Assembly: GCF_000590885.1 (NCBI RefSeq)
Contig: NZ_JFHN01000074.1
Span: forward strand, 105,467-169,466
Length of the DNA stretch: 64,000 nucleotides
Direction of reading: 5' to 3'
From: Erwinia mallotivora
GTDB taxonomy: Bacteria; Pseudomonadota; Gammaproteobacteria; Enterobacterales; Enterobacteriaceae
The translations under genes and the position numbers were made by a program. Of this stretch, positions 37,142 through 47,133 are shown piece after piece (positions within the stretch are counted from its first letter, which is position 1; every line of letters starts with the position of its first letter). The notes under the pieces are model-generated. The model made no database searches. It worked only from the letters and a program-made list of their open reading frames with translations, and had not been told where the DNA came from.

Positions 37142-37935
37142 AATTTATCGATCTCAACGCCGATATTGGTGAAGGCTTTGGCGATTACACCATAGCTGAT
37201 GACGCCGCACTGATGCCGCTGATTACCTCTGCCAATGTTGCCTGCGGTTTCCACGCCGGAGACGCGGTCATTATGGCGAATACCGTCGCGCTGGCGAAAA
37301 AGTACCAGGTGGATCTCGGCGCGCACGTTGGTTTTCCCGATCTGGCCGGATTTGGCCGTCGCCGGATGCATATCGAACCGGAGGTGATGGCCCATTACGT
37401 CACCTATCAGCTGGGTGCTCTTTCTGCGTTTGCCAGAGCGGCCGATTATCCGCTGACGCATATGAGTTTTCACGGCGCGCTGGGCAATATGGTTTCGGAA
37501 GACGCCGCACTGGCACAGGTGCTGTTGCAGGCCGTCAGCAACTTCGATGCAAAAATGATCGTCAGCACCCTGCCCGGTAACGCCGTCGAGTCTGCGGCGC
37601 GGGCGCTGAACCTGCCGGTGGTCTGCACCTTTCTCGCCGACCGGGCTTATGAGAGCAACGGCCTGCTGGTCAGCCGGTCGAAACCGGGTGCGGTAATTCA
37701 TGATAAAGAGCAGGTGCGCACGCGCGTGCGCCAGTTGCTGCGGGAAGGCACGGTAGAAAGCATCGACGGCATCACCCTGCCGGTCAATGCCACCTCGATC
37801 CTGGTCCACGGTGATACGCCGGAATCTCTCGGCATGGTGCATACCCTGCGGGAAATTATTGCCGAAATGGGCATCGTGCTGATGCCGCCAGGCCAGCAAC
37901 AGCGCCAGCTGACAGAGGAAAAAGCGCGGTTATAA
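37138..37935 (+). CDS. pxpA: 5-oxoprolinase subunit PxpA (LamB/YcsF family)
   Basis: PxpA is the TIM-barrel component of 5-oxoprolinase. The 265-residue protein opens with DLNADIGEGFGDYTIADDAA, the LamB/YcsF signature, followed by SANVACGFHAGD (about 32-43) and LGAHVGFPDLAGFGRR (about 61-76). The C-terminal block SILVHGDTPESL is also typical. The ATG overlaps the BCCP-like stop, so the two are cotranslated. With PxpB and PxpC encoded 3 kb upstream, a complete enzyme can be made. Confidence 0.94.
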   Translation: MKFIDLNADIGEGFGDYTIADDAALMPLITSANVACGFHAGDAVIMANTVALAKKYQVDLGAHVGFPDLAGFGRRRMHIEPEVMAHYVTYQLGALSAFARAADYPLTHMSFHGALGNMVSEDAALAQVLLQAVSNFDAKMIVSTLPGNAVESAARALNLPVVCTFLADRAYESNGLLVSRSKPGAVIHDKEQVRTRVRQLLREGTVESIDGITLPVNATSILVHGDTPESLGMVHTLREIIAEMGIVLMPPGQQQRQLTEEKARL

Positions 37936-38053
37936 GTCGCGCTTATCGCCTCACAGGGTTTATGTCTTATCCCCTCAGAGCATTACTGGATAGAGTCAGA
38001 AAACACGCCACCGGCAGAAGACGATGTCACCGGGGGTTTAACAGGAGAGTCAG

Positions 38054-38803
38054 ATGCCATTTTCAGATTACAAAACTGCGCTGGTCACCGGCGCATCCGC
38101 CGGAATGGGTGAAGCCATTGTCGAACGCCTTTGCCAGGAAGGGCTGACGGTTCATGCCGTGGCACGCCGCGCCAGTGAGCTGGAAGCCCTCGCCGCCCGC
38201 ACCGGCTGTATTCCTCATGCGCTGGATGTCAGCGATCTTGCGGCGGTAACGCGCCTGTGCAGCGAAATCAGCGTGGACATCCTGGTCAACAATGCCGGTG
38301 TTTCCCGCCCCGGCTCGATCCTCAGCGCCGATGAAGAATCAATTGATACCCAGGTGGATGTCAATCTGCGCGCCGTTTTGCATCTCTGCCGCCTGCTGGT
38401 GCCGGGAATGATGGCGCGCGATCGTGGGCACATCATCAACATCACCTCGATTGCGGCGATTTATAACTTCGGCGGCAACTCGATTTATCACGCCACCAAA
38501 GCGGGCGTTCATGCCCTTTCGCGCCAGCTGCGCGTTGACTGCTACGGCAAACGCGTGCGGGTTACCGAGATCTGTCCGGGTCGGGTGGCGACCGATATTT
38601 TCGGCAATGTGTCCGGCGACCATGAAGAGGCCCGCCGCCGTTTCATTGATGGTTTTGAGCTGCCCACCGCCAGAGATATCGCCGACTGCGTGGCCTTCGC
38701 CGTTTCAGCGCCGATTGCCGTCAATATCGGCAATATCGAAATCACCCCGACGTTGCAGGTGCCGGGGGGACTTTCCACCATGCGTCCCGGTGAAGGCGTG
38801 TGA
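38054..38803 (+). CDS. Short-chain dehydrogenase/reductase
   Basis: The 249-residue protein is a classical SDR with the nucleotide-binding TGASAGMG (about 11-18), NNAG (about 79-82), and catalytic Tyr-Lys in YHATK (about 145-149). GHIINITS precedes the active site. The arginine-containing HAVARRA after beta-2 hints at NADPH preference. It lies between pxpA and an amino-acid ABC transporter on the same strand, so it may act on the same metabolite or a related hydroxy/keto acid; its substrate is unknown. Confidence 0.9.
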   Translation: MPFSDYKTALVTGASAGMGEAIVERLCQEGLTVHAVARRASELEALAARTGCIPHALDVSDLAAVTRLCSEISVDILVNNAGVSRPGSILSADEESIDTQVDVNLRAVLHLCRLLVPGMMARDRGHIINITSIAAIYNFGGNSIYHATKAGVHALSRQLRVDCYGKRVRVTEICPGRVATDIFGNVSGDHEEARRRFIDGFELPTARDIADCVAFAVSAPIAVNIGNIEITPTLQVPGGLSTMRPGEGV

Positions 38804-38839
38804 TCCACAAAGCGTTAAAAACAGGAGGGTGAAAAGACG

Positions 38840-39535
38840 ATGACGCTCGATTTCAGCAGGATCCTGACCGGTCAGTTTGGCCAGATGATCGTCGATGGTA
38901 TGGCTGTCACCCTCGAGCTGGCGCTGGGGGCCTGGCTGCTGGCAATGTTGATTGCCCTGCTGCTGGTGGTGATTCGCTTAACGCACCAGCGCTTCGCTGA
39001 ATATTTTGTCCGCATTTACGTCTCGTATCATCGCAACGTGCCGACGCTTATTCAGTTAATGATGTGGTATTTCGCTATTCCGACCCTGCTGCCGGAATCT
39101 GTGCAGATGTGGATTAACGATTTAAACGCCGAGTTTCTGTTTTCGATGCTGGCGCTGGGATTGTGTCAGGCGGCGTATTTTTCTGAAGATATCCGCAGCG
39201 GATTGCGTGCCATCCCGGAAGGACAAACTGAGGCGTCCCGCGCCCTGGGCATGAGCTATACCCGCTCGCTGCGTTCGGTCATTTTGCCGCAGGGTATCCG
39301 TAACGCGCTGCCGTCGCTGCTCAATCACACCGTTTTACTGTTTAAAAACACCAGCCTGGCGATGGTGATTGGGGTGACCGAACTGACTTATGTCACCCGT
39401 GATATTGAGAACCAGACATTCCGTACTTTCGAATCGTATCTGGTGGCTTCTGCCGGTTATCTGTTCTTCTCTCTGCTGCTGATGGGGGCTGGTGCGCTGC
39501 TGGCCCGCCGTTTCCAGCGGGTTTATGCGAGGTAA
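38840..39535 (+). CDS. Amino-acid ABC transporter permease 1 (HisM/GlnP type)
   Basis: This 231-residue permease has about five hydrophobic segments and the ATPase-contact loop ASRALGMSYTRSLRSVILPQ (near 132-151). YFSEDIRSGLRAIPEGQTEA precedes it, as in polar amino-acid importers. The next gene, a second permease, begins four bases after its stop, and the ATPase follows. The three genes look like a complete importer for the binding protein encoded 7 kb upstream. Confidence 0.9.
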   Translation: MTLDFSRILTGQFGQMIVDGMAVTLELALGAWLLAMLIALLLVVIRLTHQRFAEYFVRIYVSYHRNVPTLIQLMMWYFAIPTLLPESVQMWINDLNAEFLFSMLALGLCQAAYFSEDIRSGLRAIPEGQTEASRALGMSYTRSLRSVILPQGIRNALPSLLNHTVLLFKNTSLAMVIGVTELTYVTRDIENQTFRTFESYLVASAGYLFFSLLLMGAGALLARRFQRVYAR

Positions 39536-39539
39536 TCCC

Positions 39540-40295
39540 ATGCCCGACATATTTACGATTTTGCATGACAACGGGATGCTGTTCCTGATGGGACAATACC
39601 CGCAGGGGCCCCTTGGCGGCATACTCTGCACGCTGCTGATTTCGGTGCTGGCGATCCTGTTGGCATTACCGGTGGGCACGCTGCTCGGACTGGCGCGATT
39701 GTCGCCTTTTCGCTGGCTGAGCTGGCCCGCCGCCTGCTGGGTTTACTGTTTGCGGGGCATTCCGCTGCTGATGGTGGTGTTCTGGACTTACTTTTGCGTC
39801 CCGCTGCTGATTGGTCACAACATCAGCGGATTCAGTACCATGCTGTGCACGCTGGTGATTTATGAAAGTGCCTACATTGCTGAGATCGTGCGCGGCGGCA
39901 TTCAGGCGCTGCCGGGCGGCCAGTATGAAGCGGCCAGAGCGCTGGGGATGAGTTATTGCAAGACGCTGCGCCTGATTATTCTGCCGCAGGCGTTATATAA
40001 CTCGCTGCCCAGTCTGGTCAGCCAGCTGGTTTCCATTATCAAAGACAGCACGCTGGGCTACGTGATCAACGTGCCGGAGCTGACCTTCGCCGCCAACCAG
40101 GTCAATAACCAGCTGTTGACTAAACCTTTTCAGGTCTTCGCGATTGTTGCGGCGGGCTATTACCTCATCTGTTTCAGCCTGACCTGGCTGGCCAACAGGC
40201 TGGAAGCGCGTATCACGCGTAAAAGGCAAAACCGGATGCCGGAAGCCGACAGCATGGCGCAAGCCCTGCTGCTCTCCCGGACTCAATCACAATAA
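39540..40295 (+). CDS. Amino-acid ABC transporter permease 2 (HisQ/GlnP type)
   Basis: I start at 39540 (MPDIFTILHD), with GAGG eight bases upstream; the longer frame overlapping the first permease is not conserved. The 251-residue product has about five helices and the contact loop AARALGMSYCKTLRLIILPQ. It partners the preceding permease and is followed by the ATPase gene after nine bases. Confidence 0.9.
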   Translation: MPDIFTILHDNGMLFLMGQYPQGPLGGILCTLLISVLAILLALPVGTLLGLARLSPFRWLSWPAACWVYCLRGIPLLMVVFWTYFCVPLLIGHNISGFSTMLCTLVIYESAYIAEIVRGGIQALPGGQYEAARALGMSYCKTLRLIILPQALYNSLPSLVSQLVSIIKDSTLGYVINVPELTFAANQVNNQLLTKPFQVFAIVAAGYYLICFSLTWLANRLEARITRKRQNRMPEADSMAQALLLSRTQSQ

Positions 40296-40304
40296 GGAGC
40301 GACG

Positions 40305-41042
40305 ATGCGACCAATGATCTTATTTAATCAGGTCAATAAGTGGTATGGCGAATACCAGGCGCTGACCGATCTGAGTGCTGAAATCAAACCTGGCGAAGTG
40401 GTGGTGGTCTGCGGCCCGTCCGGCTCAGGGAAATCAACGTTAATCCGCACCGTTAACCGGCTGGAGCCAATTGAAGAAGGTCAGATTCTGTTTGATGGTA
40501 TCGACATTCACGGCACCAGCACGCGCCTGAATCAGTTGCGCACCCGGATAGGTTTTGTGTTCCAGAACTTTAACCTGTTCCCACACGTTTCGGTGCTGGA
40601 GAACATCATGATGTCGCCAGTGAAAGTCCTCGGGGTGAAGCGTCATGAGGCCCGCCAGCAGGCGGGTGAACTGCTGGAGCGCGTCGGGTTATCGCACAAA
40701 GCCAACGCCTATCCGGCACAGCTTTCCGGTGGTCAGCAGCAGCGGGTGGCTATTGCCCGGGCGTTAGCGATGAAACCGCCGGTCATGCTGTTCGATGAAC
40801 CGACGTCGGCGCTGGATCCGGAAATGGTAGGCGAAGTCTTAAACGTGATGCGCGGCCTGGCCCGCGAAGGTATGACCATGATGTGCGTCACCCATGAGAT
40901 GAATTTTGCCCGGGAAGTGGCGGATACCATCTGGTTTATGGACCAGGGGAAGATTCTGGAGCAATCCACACCGGAGAACTTCTTTGCCCGCCCGCAACAC
41001 GCCAGAGCACAGAAGTTTCTGAGCGACCTGCATTACAACTGA
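40305..41042 (+). CDS. Amino-acid ABC transporter ATPase (GlnQ type)
   Basis: The 245-residue ATPase has Walker [10 protein letters not shown] (about 37-45), Q-loop [10 protein letters not shown], signature LSGGQQQR (about 139-146), Walker [13 protein letters not shown] and H-loop VTHEM. AAGGAG precedes the ATG. It is the last gene of the island. A palindrome at 41049-41084 follows directly, and ybjM marks the return to the conserved backbone. Confidence 0.94.
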   Translation: MRPMILFNQVNKWYGEYQALTDLSAEIKPGEVVVVCGPSGSGKSTLIRTVNRLEPIEEGQILFDGIDIHGTSTRLNQLRTRIGFVFQNFNLFPHVSVLENIMMSPVKVLGVKRHEARQQAGELLERVGLSHKANAYPAQLSGGQQQRVAIARALAMKPPVMLFDEPTSALDPEMVGEVLNVMRGLAREGMTMMCVTHEMNFAREVADTIWFMDQGKILEQSTPENFFARPQHARAQKFLSDLHYN

Positions 41043-41048
41043 TAACCG

Positions 41049-41084
41049 GCTCAGCCCCTTTAGCCGCGAATAACAGGGCTGAGC
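41049..41084. terminator. Palindrome after the island ATPase
   Basis: GCTCAGCCC (41049-41057) pairs with 41076-41084 around an 18-base loop. No T run follows, so it is a weak terminator candidate at the right edge of the island. Confidence 0.4.
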
Positions 41085-41242
41085 GGCGCAATACTGTGCC
41101 GACAATTCACAGATTCACCAATTTTTTTCCGCCTGCTGATGGCGCACTGGTTAACCCGCGACAATCACCCGTCTCCTCTCTTTGCTATCTGTTTAACCCT
41201 GATTGCATTTCACTGCGCTAAGGTAGCGCCCTGGTATCCTGA

Positions 41243-41614
41243 TTAACCGTGTGAAGGCCAGAATACGGTTCTGATCAGCATGACTAACAGCGCCCCCGAG
41301 CCACACCAGAATATGGCGCTGGCATCAAAGGCCAGTTCCTGCATGGGGTCGTAACAGAGGACAGCGTAAAAATTCAGAATGACGACCGACAGAAAGGTTC
41401 CGAATAATGCAGACAGGAGTGACACCGTGAGCGGTGCCTCTTTTGATGTCATCGCCGCTACCGCGCCGGGTACAACCAACATCAACAAGCCAGGACGCGC
41501 CTGCATGACCGCCGCACCTTCGATGAACATGTCATAGCGCACCACCAGAAAAACGATGCAGTACAGGACAAAACTGATTATTCCAGCGGTCCACGACACA
41601 CCCCTTAACATCAT
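41243..41614 (-). CDS. ybjM: YbjM-like inner-membrane protein
   Basis: The 123-residue protein has four hydrophobic segments and resembles E. coli YbjM in length, topology and the C-terminal AIFWCGSGALLVMLI. Position agrees: in E. coli ybjM lies between grxA and ybjL. Function is unknown. The alignment is modest elsewhere, so the symbol rests partly on synteny. The grxA-ybjM interval here carries the 11 kb island. Confidence 0.7.
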   Translation of the reverse strand: MMLRGVSWTAGIISFVLYCIVFLVVRYDMFIEGAAVMQARPGLLMLVVPGAVAAMTSKEAPLTVSLLSALFGTFLSVVILNFYAVLCYDPMQELAFDASAIFWCGSGALLVMLIRTVFWPSHG

Positions 41615-42012
41615 AAGCTTTTCTCTCGGTAATTGATCCAGTCACCGGGCCAGAGACACTCCGTACCCTTTTTCCTGCTGGCGAAAAGCAAAAAACCGTT
41701 ACAAATGCACACGGCTTTTACTGGCTGAAAAAGAATGAAACGTTTAAAATGGCCGCCGTTTTTAACTGGCCTGGGCTGTATTTGCTAAAACCCTCTGAGC
41801 CTGCTCCATCAGGCTGTTTTATTTTTCACTCTGTCACCGACACTATTTGACATTCCCCGGGCTGCATCTGTTGTCCGTATTAAGACGGCCTGCAACTGTT
41901 ATGTCGGGTGAGACAGAGGTTAAATATTGCCACTGCTCTGTTGGCTGTGCGAAAAATTTAGCGCAAAACACCCATTATTTCAATGCGTTACTCGTAAACA
42001 AGAAGTTAAACC
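41615..42012. other. ybjM-ybjL divergent region with an orphan terminator
   Basis: This 398-base region has no convincing gene. It contains a hairpin at 41798-41825 with a T-rich tail and no coding gene upstream on that strand. A TAAAAT hexamer at 41745-41750 lies at a distance that would give a transcript of about 65-70 bases. The ybjL ribosome site is weak. Confidence 0.45.
41798..41825 (+). terminator. Orphan rho-independent terminator-like hairpin
   Basis: AGCCTG (41798-41803) pairs with 41810-41815 and is followed by GTTTTATTTTT. It ends no known gene and could mark a small RNA or an attenuated ybjL leader. Confidence 0.6.
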
Positions 42013-43701
42013 GTGAATATAAACGTCGCAGATTTGTTAAGTAGAAATGACATTCTGTTATTATTTGTCGTGCTCGCGCTGGGATTATGTCTGGGTAAAT
42101 TACGCCTTGGCTCGGTACAACTGGGTAATTCTATTGGTGTTTTAGTCGTCTCGCTGTTACTTGGTCAGCAGCATTTTGGTATTAATCCCGACGCGCTGAA
42201 TCTGGGCTTTATGTTATTTATTTTTTGCGTTGGTGTTGAAGCCGGACCTAACTTTTTTTCTATTTTCTTTCGTGATGGCAAGAATTATCTGATGCTCGCT
42301 GCGGTAATGGTGGTCAGCGCCATGGTCATTGCATTGATTCTGGGCAAGCTGTTCAACTGGGATATTGGCCTGACCGCGGGCATGTTGGCAGGTTCGATGA
42401 CCTCAACCCCCGTTCTGGTGGGTGCCGGAGACACCCTGCGACAAACCTGGCCGACAGGAAATGCACTGAGCACCGCCCAGTCTAATCTCAGCCTGGGCTA
42501 TGCGTTGACCTATCTGATCGGCCTGGTCAGCCTGATTTTTGGTGCGCGGTATCTGCCAAAATTGCAGCGCCAGGACCTCTCCACCAGCGCGCTGACCATC
42601 GCCCGGGAACGGGGGCTGGATCCCGACAGCCAGCGTAAGGTTTATCTGCCGGTTATCCGTGCCTATCGCGTGGGTCCGGAGCTGGTTGCCTGGACCGATG
42701 GCAAAAACCTGCGCGAGCTGGGGATCTATCGTCAGACCGGCTGTTACATTGAGCGCATTCGGCGCAACGGCATTCTCGCCAGTCCGGATGGCGATGCGGT
42801 GCTGCAACAGGGTGATGAGATTTCGCTGGTCGGCTATCCGGATGCCCATTCACGTCTCGATCCCAGCTTTCGTAACGGAAAAGAAGTGTTCGATCGCGAT
42901 TTACTGGATATGCGGATCATTAATGAAGAGATCGTGGTTAAAAATAACAATGCGGTAAATAAACGTCTCAGTCATCTTAAACTGACCGACCACGGCTGTT
43001 TTCTCAACCGGGTTATCCGCAGTCAGATTGAAATGCCCATAGACGACAGCATCATTCTTAATAAAGGTGATGTTCTGCAAATCAGTGGCGAGGCGCGTCG
43101 CGTTAAATCGGTTGCCGATCGCATCGGATTTATCTCAATTCACAGTCAGCTTACCGACCTTCTCGCTTTTTGTGCCTTCTTTATTATCGGACTGATGACC
43201 GGGATGATCACCCTGCAATTCAGCAACTTTAATTTCAGCATCGGCAATGCGGCAGGCTTATTGTTTTCCGGCATTATGCTCGGCTTTCTGCGCGCCAATC
43301 ACCCAACTTTCGGCTACATTCCGCAGGGGGCTCTGACCATGTTAAAAGAGTTCGGTCTGATGATTTTTATGGTCGGGGTTGGTCTGAGCGCCGGAACGGG
43401 TCTGTCGCACGGGCTGGGGGATACCGGCATCCTGATGCTGGCGGCCGGACTGGCCGTCAGTCTGCTGCCGGTCGTACTCTGCTTTCTGTTTGGCGCTTAT
43501 GTGCTGAAAATGAATCGCGCCTTATTGTTTGGGGCCATTATGGGCGCACGCACCTGTGCTCCGGCGATGGAGATCATCAGCGATACTGCACGCAGTAATA
43601 TCCCCGCGCTGGGTTATGCCGGAACCTATGCGATTGCTAACGTTCTGCTGACCCTGGCAGGAACGTTAATCGTGATAGTCTGGCCAATGTTTGGTAATTG
43701 A
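42013..43701 (+). CDS. ybjL: YbjL, AspT/YidE-type putative transporter
   Basis: This 562-residue membrane protein has two bundles of hydrophobic helices (about residues 10-190 and 380-560) flanking two cytoplasmic TrkA-C-like domains (about 205-370), the layout of AspT-family exchangers. It follows E. coli YbjL almost end to end. The start is GTG at 42013, giving [10 protein letters not shown]. Substrate is unknown. The sRNA gene rybB lies 54 bases downstream, as in E. coli. Confidence 0.95.
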   Translation: MNINVADLLSRNDILLLFVVLALGLCLGKLRLGSVQLGNSIGVLVVSLLLGQQHFGINPDALNLGFMLFIFCVGVEAGPNFFSIFFRDGKNYLMLAAVMVVSAMVIALILGKLFNWDIGLTAGMLAGSMTSTPVLVGAGDTLRQTWPTGNALSTAQSNLSLGYALTYLIGLVSLIFGARYLPKLQRQDLSTSALTIARERGLDPDSQRKVYLPVIRAYRVGPELVAWTDGKNLRELGIYRQTGCYIERIRRNGILASPDGDAVLQQGDEISLVGYPDAHSRLDPSFRNGKEVFDRDLLDMRIINEEIVVKNNNAVNKRLSHLKLTDHGCFLNRVIRSQIEMPIDDSIILNKGDVLQISGEARRVKSVADRIGFISIHSQLTDLLAFCAFFIIGLMTGMITLQFSNFNFSIGNAAGLLFSGIMLGFLRANHPTFGYIPQGALTMLKEFGLMIFMVGVGLSAGTGLSHGLGDTGILMLAAGLAVSLLPVVLCFLFGAYVLKMNRALLFGAIMGARTCAPAMEIISDTARSNIPALGYAGTYAIANVLLTLAGTLIVIVWPMFGN

Positions 43702-43722
43702 AATTAATTTCAAAAGAGTTGA

Positions 43723-43749
43723 GAACTTTTGTATCTGCCGCTGGTCATA
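43723..43749 (+). promoter_or_regulatory. Predicted sigma-E promoter of rybB
   Basis: GAACTT (43723-43728) and GTCATA (43744-43749) are 15 bases apart, matching the sigma-E pattern GGAACTT-N15-GTCAAA closely. The RybB 5' end begins seven bases after the -10. E. coli rybB is controlled by sigma-E, the envelope-stress factor. Confidence 0.8.
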
Positions 43750-43755
43750 ATAAGT

Positions 43756-43821
43756 GCCACTGCTTTTCTTTGAAATCCTCAAATTGTGGAGCCCGCTAAG
43801 AATATACTTAGCGGGTTTTTT
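43756..43821 (+). ncRNA. rybB: RybB, sigma-E-dependent Hfq-binding small RNA
   Basis: The first 18 bases, GCCACTGCTTTTCTTTGA, equal the E. coli RybB seed end that pairs with outer-membrane protein mRNAs. TGTGGAGCCC is also shared, followed by a terminator stem CCCGCTAAG (43792-43800) with 43807-43815 and six Ts. RybB represses omp messages during envelope stress. At about 66 bases it is shorter than the 79-base E. coli form because the terminator stem-loop is compact and different in sequence. It lies just after ybjL, as in E. coli. The 5' end is inferred from the promoter. Confidence 0.88.
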
Positions 43822-44070
43822 ATTTTCCGTATCCCCCCAACTTCTGCGGCGATATTCTGTCGGCGATTATTCTTATTTATTTCATAAAAGATTAAAACCC
43901 CGGCAATTCTTAACGAAAGTACAACCACGCATGTAATCAGGAACATACCTGTTTATCTTCTCTGTTGTTGCTTCTATGCTTTGCCCCCACATTACCGGAG
44001 CAGCCATGGCTGAGTCGGATTTTACCTGCGGACACCTTTTGTTTCTGCTGAACAAGACGAGGAGATAAGT

Positions 44071-44679
44071 ATGATGGAAGAGTTGAACCGGATTTTATTT
44101 CTCTGGATCAACGCCACGCCGGAATCGCCCCACTGGATGATTACCACGGCAACCTTTATCGCCAGGGACCTGATTGCCATCGTACCGCTGCTGATTGTTG
44201 CACTGTGGTTATGGGGGCCCAGAAGCCAGGTCGCGTCGCAACGGCAACTGGTGCTGAAGACCGCTATTGCGCTGGTCTACGCACTGACCATCTCCTGGTG
44301 CACCGGCAATTTACTGCCACACCCGCGCCCCTTTGTTATCGGTCTGGGCCACCAGTTTTTACCGCATGCGGCGGATGACTCTTATCCCAGCGATCACGGC
44401 ACCGCCATCTTTACTTTTGCTATCGCGTTTCTCTGCTGGCACCGTATCTGGTCGGGTGCCGTGCTGATGGTGGTGGCCTCAGCCATTGCCTGGTCACGGA
44501 TCTATCTGGGTGTCCACTGGCCGATGGATATGCTCGGTGGATTGCTGGTCGGCATGCTCTCCTGCCTGTTTGCTCAGGTCGCCTGGCACTTTTGCGGCAG
44601 ACGTCTGTTACAGAACACGTCATCGCTTTACCGGCTGCTGTTTGCCATTCCTATTCGTAAAGGCTGGGTACGCAACTGA
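44071..44679 (+). CDS. ybjG: YbjG-type undecaprenyl-diphosphatase (PAP2)
   Basis: YbjG recycles the lipid carrier undecaprenyl diphosphate to the monophosphate at the outer face of the inner membrane. The 202-residue protein (or 201 from the second ATG) has five helices and the three PAP2 motifs: K..PHPRP (about 71-90), PSDHG (about 108-112) and SRIYLGVHWPMD (about 145-157). AGGAG precedes the start. The C terminus IPIRKGWVRN equals E. coli YbjG. Confidence 0.94.
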   Translation: MMEELNRILFLWINATPESPHWMITTATFIARDLIAIVPLLIVALWLWGPRSQVASQRQLVLKTAIALVYALTISWCTGNLLPHPRPFVIGLGHQFLPHAADDSYPSDHGTAIFTFAIAFLCWHRIWSGAVLMVVASAIAWSRIYLGVHWPMDMLGGLLVGMLSCLFAQVAWHFCGRRLLQNTSSLYRLLFAIPIRKGWVRN

Positions 44680-44789
44680 ACGGCCACGGCTTATCCGTCA
44701 CTGCGAGGCCAGTGGCGGATGCCGTTAACTTTACCGGGTGAACGCATTGTTTAATTGACGAGGTGCGCTGGCGCAAACGGCCAGTACCT

Positions 44790-45995
44790 TTAATGGAACC
44801 ACTTACCAAACCAGCCGTTAAGCTTCAGCATGACAAAATCCATCACTCTGCTGAACCATCCCCCCTCTTTTACCTCTTCCATGACCACCAGTGGCCGTTG
44901 CTCAATGATTTTGCCATCCAGTTGAAAATCAATGGTTCCCACTACCTGATTTTTTTTCAGCGGTGCCAGCAGTTCCGGCTGTGACAACGTGAAGCTGGCC
45001 CTGAGATTTTTCATCTGCCCTCTGGGCAGCGTCACTGAAGCATCACCGGCGACACCAAGCAGGATCGCTTTCCTGTCGCCATACCAGACGCGATGGGTGG
45101 TAAAGGGTTTGTCTGCTTTAACCGGGGTCACCGTTTCATAAAAACGAAATCCCCAGGTGAGCAGTTTTTCGCTTTCACGAAAACGTACCGCATCGGTGGC
45201 AGCACCGAGCACCACAGAAATAAGCCGTTGATTGCCCTCAGTGGCCGATGCCACCAGGCTGTTGCCTGCCCCGCTGGTGTAGCCGGTTTTGATACCATCA
45301 ACATGCAGATTACTGCTCCACAGCAGGCGATTGCGGTTGTATTGTTTGATGTTGTTAAAGGTAAATTCCTTTTCCTTGTGCAGCGCATATTCCTCCGGTA
45401 CATCGCGGATCAGCGCCTGACTTAACAACGCCATATCGCGAGCGGTGCTGTACTGCCCCTCTGAATCCAGCCCGTGTACCGTTTTAAAATGGGTATTTTT
45501 CAGTTCAAGCGCACGGGCATAGTTGTTCATCAGGCTGACAAAGGAATCCTGACTGCCGGCGACATAATCTGCCAGCGCAATGCTGGCATCATTGCCTGAC
45601 TGAATAACGATACCTTTGTTTAACTCCGACACCGGAATGCGGTCGCCGGGCTTAAGGAACATCAGTGACGATCCCTGCAACAGCGGATTGCCGGTCGCCC
45701 AGGCGTCTTTCCCGACGGTGACCATGTCGTCACTGGTGATTTTTCCGGCTTTAATGGCCTGGCCAATAACATAGCTGGCCATAATTTTAGTCAGGCTGGC
45801 GGGATCGAGGCGGTCATCGGCATGTGACTCTGTCAGCACTTTTCCACTGTGGTAATCCATCAGTATCCAGGCTCTGGCATCAATCTGCGGGGGAGCCGGA
45901 GCCTGTTCAGCACGGGTAGCAAAACTCAGAACCAACAGCAGCGACCAGGAAAAAGTTAGCGACACTTTGGGGAAGGGCAAACCTGTTCTCTTCAT
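44790..45995 (-). CDS. dacC: PBP6, D-alanyl-D-alanine carboxypeptidase
   Basis: DacC trims D-Ala from murein pentapeptides in the periplasm. The 401-residue protein has a signal peptide (about 1-29) and the penicillin-binding motifs SLTK (67-70, Ser67 acyl acceptor), SGNDAS and KTGYTSGAG. The C-terminal amphipathic membrane anchor ([17 protein letters not shown]) is intact. It lies between ybjG and the HAD gene, as in the E. coli ybjG-dacC neighbourhood. Confidence 0.95.
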   Translation of the reverse strand: MKRTGLPFPKVSLTFSWSLLLVLSFATRAEQAPAPPQIDARAWILMDYHSGKVLTESHADDRLDPASLTKIMASYVIGQAIKAGKITSDDMVTVGKDAWATGNPLLQGSSLMFLKPGDRIPVSELNKGIVIQSGNDASIALADYVAGSQDSFVSLMNNYARALELKNTHFKTVHGLDSEGQYSTARDMALLSQALIRDVPEEYALHKEKEFTFNNIKQYNRNRLLWSSNLHVDGIKTGYTSGAGNSLVASATEGNQRLISVVLGAATDAVRFRESEKLLTWGFRFYETVTPVKADKPFTTHRVWYGDRKAILLGVAGDASVTLPRGQMKNLRASFTLSQPELLAPLKKNQVVGTIDFQLDGKIIEQRPLVVMEEVKEGGWFSRVMDFVMLKLNGWFGKWFH

Positions 45996-46267
45996 GACAA
46001 AATCCGGATATCCATTTGAAAGATAAATATTTTCAGCCTTCAGACCGAGCGGTGAGTTACGCTATCCTGTCTGCCAGGCAAAATGAACAGCATTACCGTA
46101 AAGTTTCTTAGACTTTATTAGATAAATCCTGGAGATAACGCACTATATGGCAGCTTCTGACGATTTATGGCGACAGGCTCCAGGTGTAATTCCGATTTTT
46201 CGCAGAACAGTTAAGTTGGTCACAAAATTCCGCTACCCTGTGTAAAGTTTTCAGAGGAGTAATGACA

Positions 46268-46921
46268 ATGGATTTAGCCCTGTTCGATCTTGATGAAACA
46301 CTGATCTGTGAAGACAGTACCGGCCTGTGGTTACGCTGGCTGGTCTCTCAGGGCTATGCCCCGGCTGCGCTTCTTGAACATGAACGCGCGTTAATGACCC
46401 AGTATTATCAGGGAACGCTGGCTATTGAAGAGTATATGCATACCATCCTTTCGCCGCTGACGGGCATGAGCACACTCACCGTGGCAGGCTGGATCAGGCG
46501 CTTTATTCATCGCGATATCATGCCAAGGGTTTATCCTGCTGCGCGGGAAAAACTGGCCTGGCATAAGCAGCGCGGCGACCAGATTCTGGTGATCTCCGCC
46601 AGCGGTGAACATCTGGTGGCACCCATTGCTGAACAGCTGGATGCCAATGGCGCACTGGCGATTGGGGTGGAGATTGTCGATGAACGTTACAGCGGTCAGA
46701 TATACGGCACCATGACCTATAAAGCAGGCAAAGTGACGCGGCTGAATGAGTGGTTAGCACAGCAGGGCCTGGCGTTCGATAATATCTGGGCGTACAGCGA
46801 CTCAATGAACGATCTGCCCATGCTGGAACATGCCGATCATCCGCATGTCATCAATCCGGCTGAGCCTTTAAAGCAGTTAGCTGATGAGCGCGGCTGGCAG
46901 GTCTGCCAGTGGCAGCGTTAA
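46268..46921 (+). CDS. HAD-superfamily subclass IB phosphatase
   Basis: This 217-residue HAD protein has motif I DLDETL (nucleophile Asp7, acid Asp9), motif II SAS near residue 115, and motif [14 protein letters not shown] near residue 180. I choose the ATG at 46268 because GAGGAG is eight bases away; the ATG two codons earlier is only two bases from it. The closest described class is the HAD-IB family that includes phosphoserine phosphatase. Substrate is not determinable. A terminator follows. No orthologue lies here in E. coli. Confidence 0.85.
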   Translation: MDLALFDLDETLICEDSTGLWLRWLVSQGYAPAALLEHERALMTQYYQGTLAIEEYMHTILSPLTGMSTLTVAGWIRRFIHRDIMPRVYPAAREKLAWHKQRGDQILVISASGEHLVAPIAEQLDANGALAIGVEIVDERYSGQIYGTMTYKAGKVTRLNEWLAQQGLAFDNIWAYSDSMNDLPMLEHADHPHVINPAEPLKQLADERGWQVCQWQR

Positions 46922-46955
46922 GCAGCCTGCCGGGCTGTTTTACTGCCAGTTTGCG

Positions 46956-46980
46956 GCACCCTGACGGGTGCTTTTTTTTT
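46956..46980 (+). terminator. Terminator of the HAD gene
   Basis: GCACCC (46956-46961) pairs with 46966-46971 across a four-base loop and is followed by nine Ts. Confidence 0.88.
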
Positions 46981-47133
46981 AGCCACCCGTTGGCTGCTGT
47001 TTCAGCAGGTTATCCAGTTCTTACCCACGCTCAGAGCAGCTTTTTCCTGCTGTTCCGGGTACAAAGAAGTAGGATTTTGCCTGCTCCCTCTGTAGAATCT
47101 CGCGCCATTCCTGCTCAGAACCGGAAACAAGCA

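Noticed and set aside
43754..43936. 60-codon open frame after ybjL
   Set aside because: It overlaps rybB in the same strand and its codons reflect the sRNA and terminator, not a protein.
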